Of a stretch of 64,000 nt of DNA, positions 63,289 through 64,000 are shown in pieces. Both the position numbers and the translations under genes were made by a program. Numbering within the stretch: the stretch's first letter is position 1; each line of letters starts with the position of its first letter. The notes beneath the pieces are model-generated. The model saw nothing but the letters and a program-made list of their open reading frames with translations, was not told the origin of the DNA and did not search any database. The stretch covers positions 16,987 through 80,986 of the forward strand of contig NZ_BFAV01000092.1 of NCBI RefSeq assembly GCF_002933875.1, read 5' to 3'. The stretch is from Desulfocucumis palustris. Its GTDB lineage: Bacteria > Bacillota > Desulfotomaculia > Desulfotomaculales > Desulfocucumaceae.

Positions 63289-63438
63289 TTATAGTCAGTA
63301 GCTCCTGCTTTGTAATTAGGACTTGCTGAATGAATAACAAACCCTGAAAAATCAAGGATTTTACAGCACATTTGTCGAATTAAGGTGCAAGGAGAATACA
63401 GCAATTGAATGTAAAAACCATGCACCTGGAGGAAGAAA

Positions 63439-63540
63439 ATGTTCCGTGAATTGGAAAAACAACTGTACCTCGAAGAATTTGTACTCCCCTTTGAAGGCAA
63501 ACTCCGGGCAGACAATCGTTGGGTAAAATTGGCTAATTAG
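63439..63540 (+). mobile_element. Truncated IS5-like transposase N-terminus
   Basis: The 33-residue frame MFRELEKQLYLEEF then VLPFEGKLRADNRWVKLAN resembles the start of IS5-family DDE transposases. CTGGAGGAAGAAA is a good ribosome site before ATG 63439. The sequence is cut after WVKLAN, where the neighbouring minus-strand gene ends. The preceding 140 bases may include its left end. Confidence 0.7.
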
Positions 63541-64000
63541 TTGCTTGGACTCCCAATCCTAGCCACTGCAGACAGACCTGCGCCCGTTCGCCACGTAATG
63601 CGCGATTTCAATTCTCTAAACCGCCATCCGTTGTTAGTACGCACTGCTACAGCTTCGAAAACACCTCCGGCAACAAAATGCGTTTGCAGTGATCTCGGAT
63701 CACTTTCCTCTTCGGACCATAGGTGCATCGCAATCATATTGGCCCTAAGTCGTGCGGTGTCTCCTTTAAGGTCGATTATATGGTCGGAAGTGACATGGTG
63801 CGTTGCACGGAAGCGGCTAAAGATTTTGTCTTCAGAGGCAATGGCCTCCGGGCCGACGACGGCAGCACCGTTGGGACGTACGTAGCGACCGTCCGGTGTG
63901 AATATCGCTTCCACTGCCGCAATATTGAAGCATTTGTCATCGACAAAACTGCAATAACGGCTCAGCAGCTCACTGATCTGCGCACGATCAGCAAGTTTAG
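63537..64000 (-). CDS. SnoaL-like/DUF4440-type protein, 5' end beyond the window
   Basis: The frame is open to the right edge (KLADRAQISELLSRYCSFVDDKCFN is read upstream of the GTG at 63914). The visible part is about 154 residues; it stops at 63537 next to the IS remnant. Features are VEAIFTPDGRY and THHVTSDHIIDLKGDTARLRANMIAMHLW of the SnoaL-like NTF2 fold. It is more GC-rich than the AT-rich 60.7-63.5 kb stretch. Confidence 0.75.
   Translation of the reverse strand, partial: KLADRAQISELLSRYCSFVDDKCFNIAAVEAIFTPDGRYVRPNGAAVVGPEAIASEDKIFSRFRATHHVTSDHIIDLKGDTARLRANMIAMHLWSEEESDPRSLQTHFVAGGVFEAVAVRTNNGWRFRELKSRITWRTGAGLSAVARIGSPSN

Overview
The window looks like chromosome from a spore-forming, strictly anaerobic Firmicute of the Clostridia, most like the Desulfotomaculum/Pelotomaculum group. 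This is an inference from family resemblance, not a database match. The evidence is: B. subtilis-type ylm genes (yggS, sepF, yggT, ylmH) and a T-box-controlled ileS; spore genes (a CotE-like coat protein and an alpha/beta-type SASP); a CoA-forming 2-oxoacid:ferredoxin oxidoreductase; Gram-positive ribosome binding sites with many GTG and TTG starts; and TRAP/TctABC carboxylate transporters.

Layout. 0.1-5 kb: housekeeping run hlyD-like, yggS, sepF, proC, yggT, ylmH, DUF167. The last gene is bracketed by two perfect 29-bp hairpins. 5-11.7 kb: two UPF0324 (YeiH-type) membrane proteins flank a NarX/NarL-type two-component system and a kinase-less PAS sensor. 11.7-13.1 kb: repeats, an unknown protein and a UspA-like protein. 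13.6-37.3 kb: a large catabolic region that appears to be one sigma-54 regulon. Two paralogous blocks each carry a -24/-12 promoter and a zinc alcohol dehydrogenase. Block A continues into a TAXI-TRAP transporter. Block B holds a flavoprotein, a tautomerase, the dehydrogenase, TctCBA and an MFS carrier. Two divergent operons follow: a four-gene 2-oxoacid:ferredoxin oxidoreductase, and an aminotransferase/creatininase-like/HMGL-like set. The region ends with a PrpR-type sigma-54 activator. Block A keeps a decayed remnant of the flavoprotein and tautomerase, so the blocks look like a duplication.

37.6-48.4 kb: NudC, a SEC-C protein, a UPF0158 fragment, then a defence island (HNH protein, half-size S subunit, HsdM, broken dinD, HsdS, HsdR, YgjP metallopeptidase). 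49-52.2 kb: a T-box leader with an Ile specifier and ileS. In B. subtilis ileS follows ylmH and divIVA, so about 44 kb of accessory DNA separates the two parts here and divIVA is absent. 52.6-55.2 kb: a phosphate module (Pho boxes, PstS-like lipoprotein, DUF47 protein, PiT carrier). 55.2-60.4 kb: SASP, CotE, BioB, an esterase with no normal start codon, a small Cys protein and an RlmD/RumA methyltransferase. 60.5-64 kb: AT-rich, decayed acquired DNA with an MFS efflux protein, two NTF2-like proteins, and remnants of a methyltransferase, a Vgb-like lyase, a MerR regulator and an IS transposase.

A dispersed repeat family (GGGGACACACCTT / AAGGAATGTCCCCAACG) occupies several intergenic gaps across the window. 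No tRNA, rRNA or CRISPR array was found.
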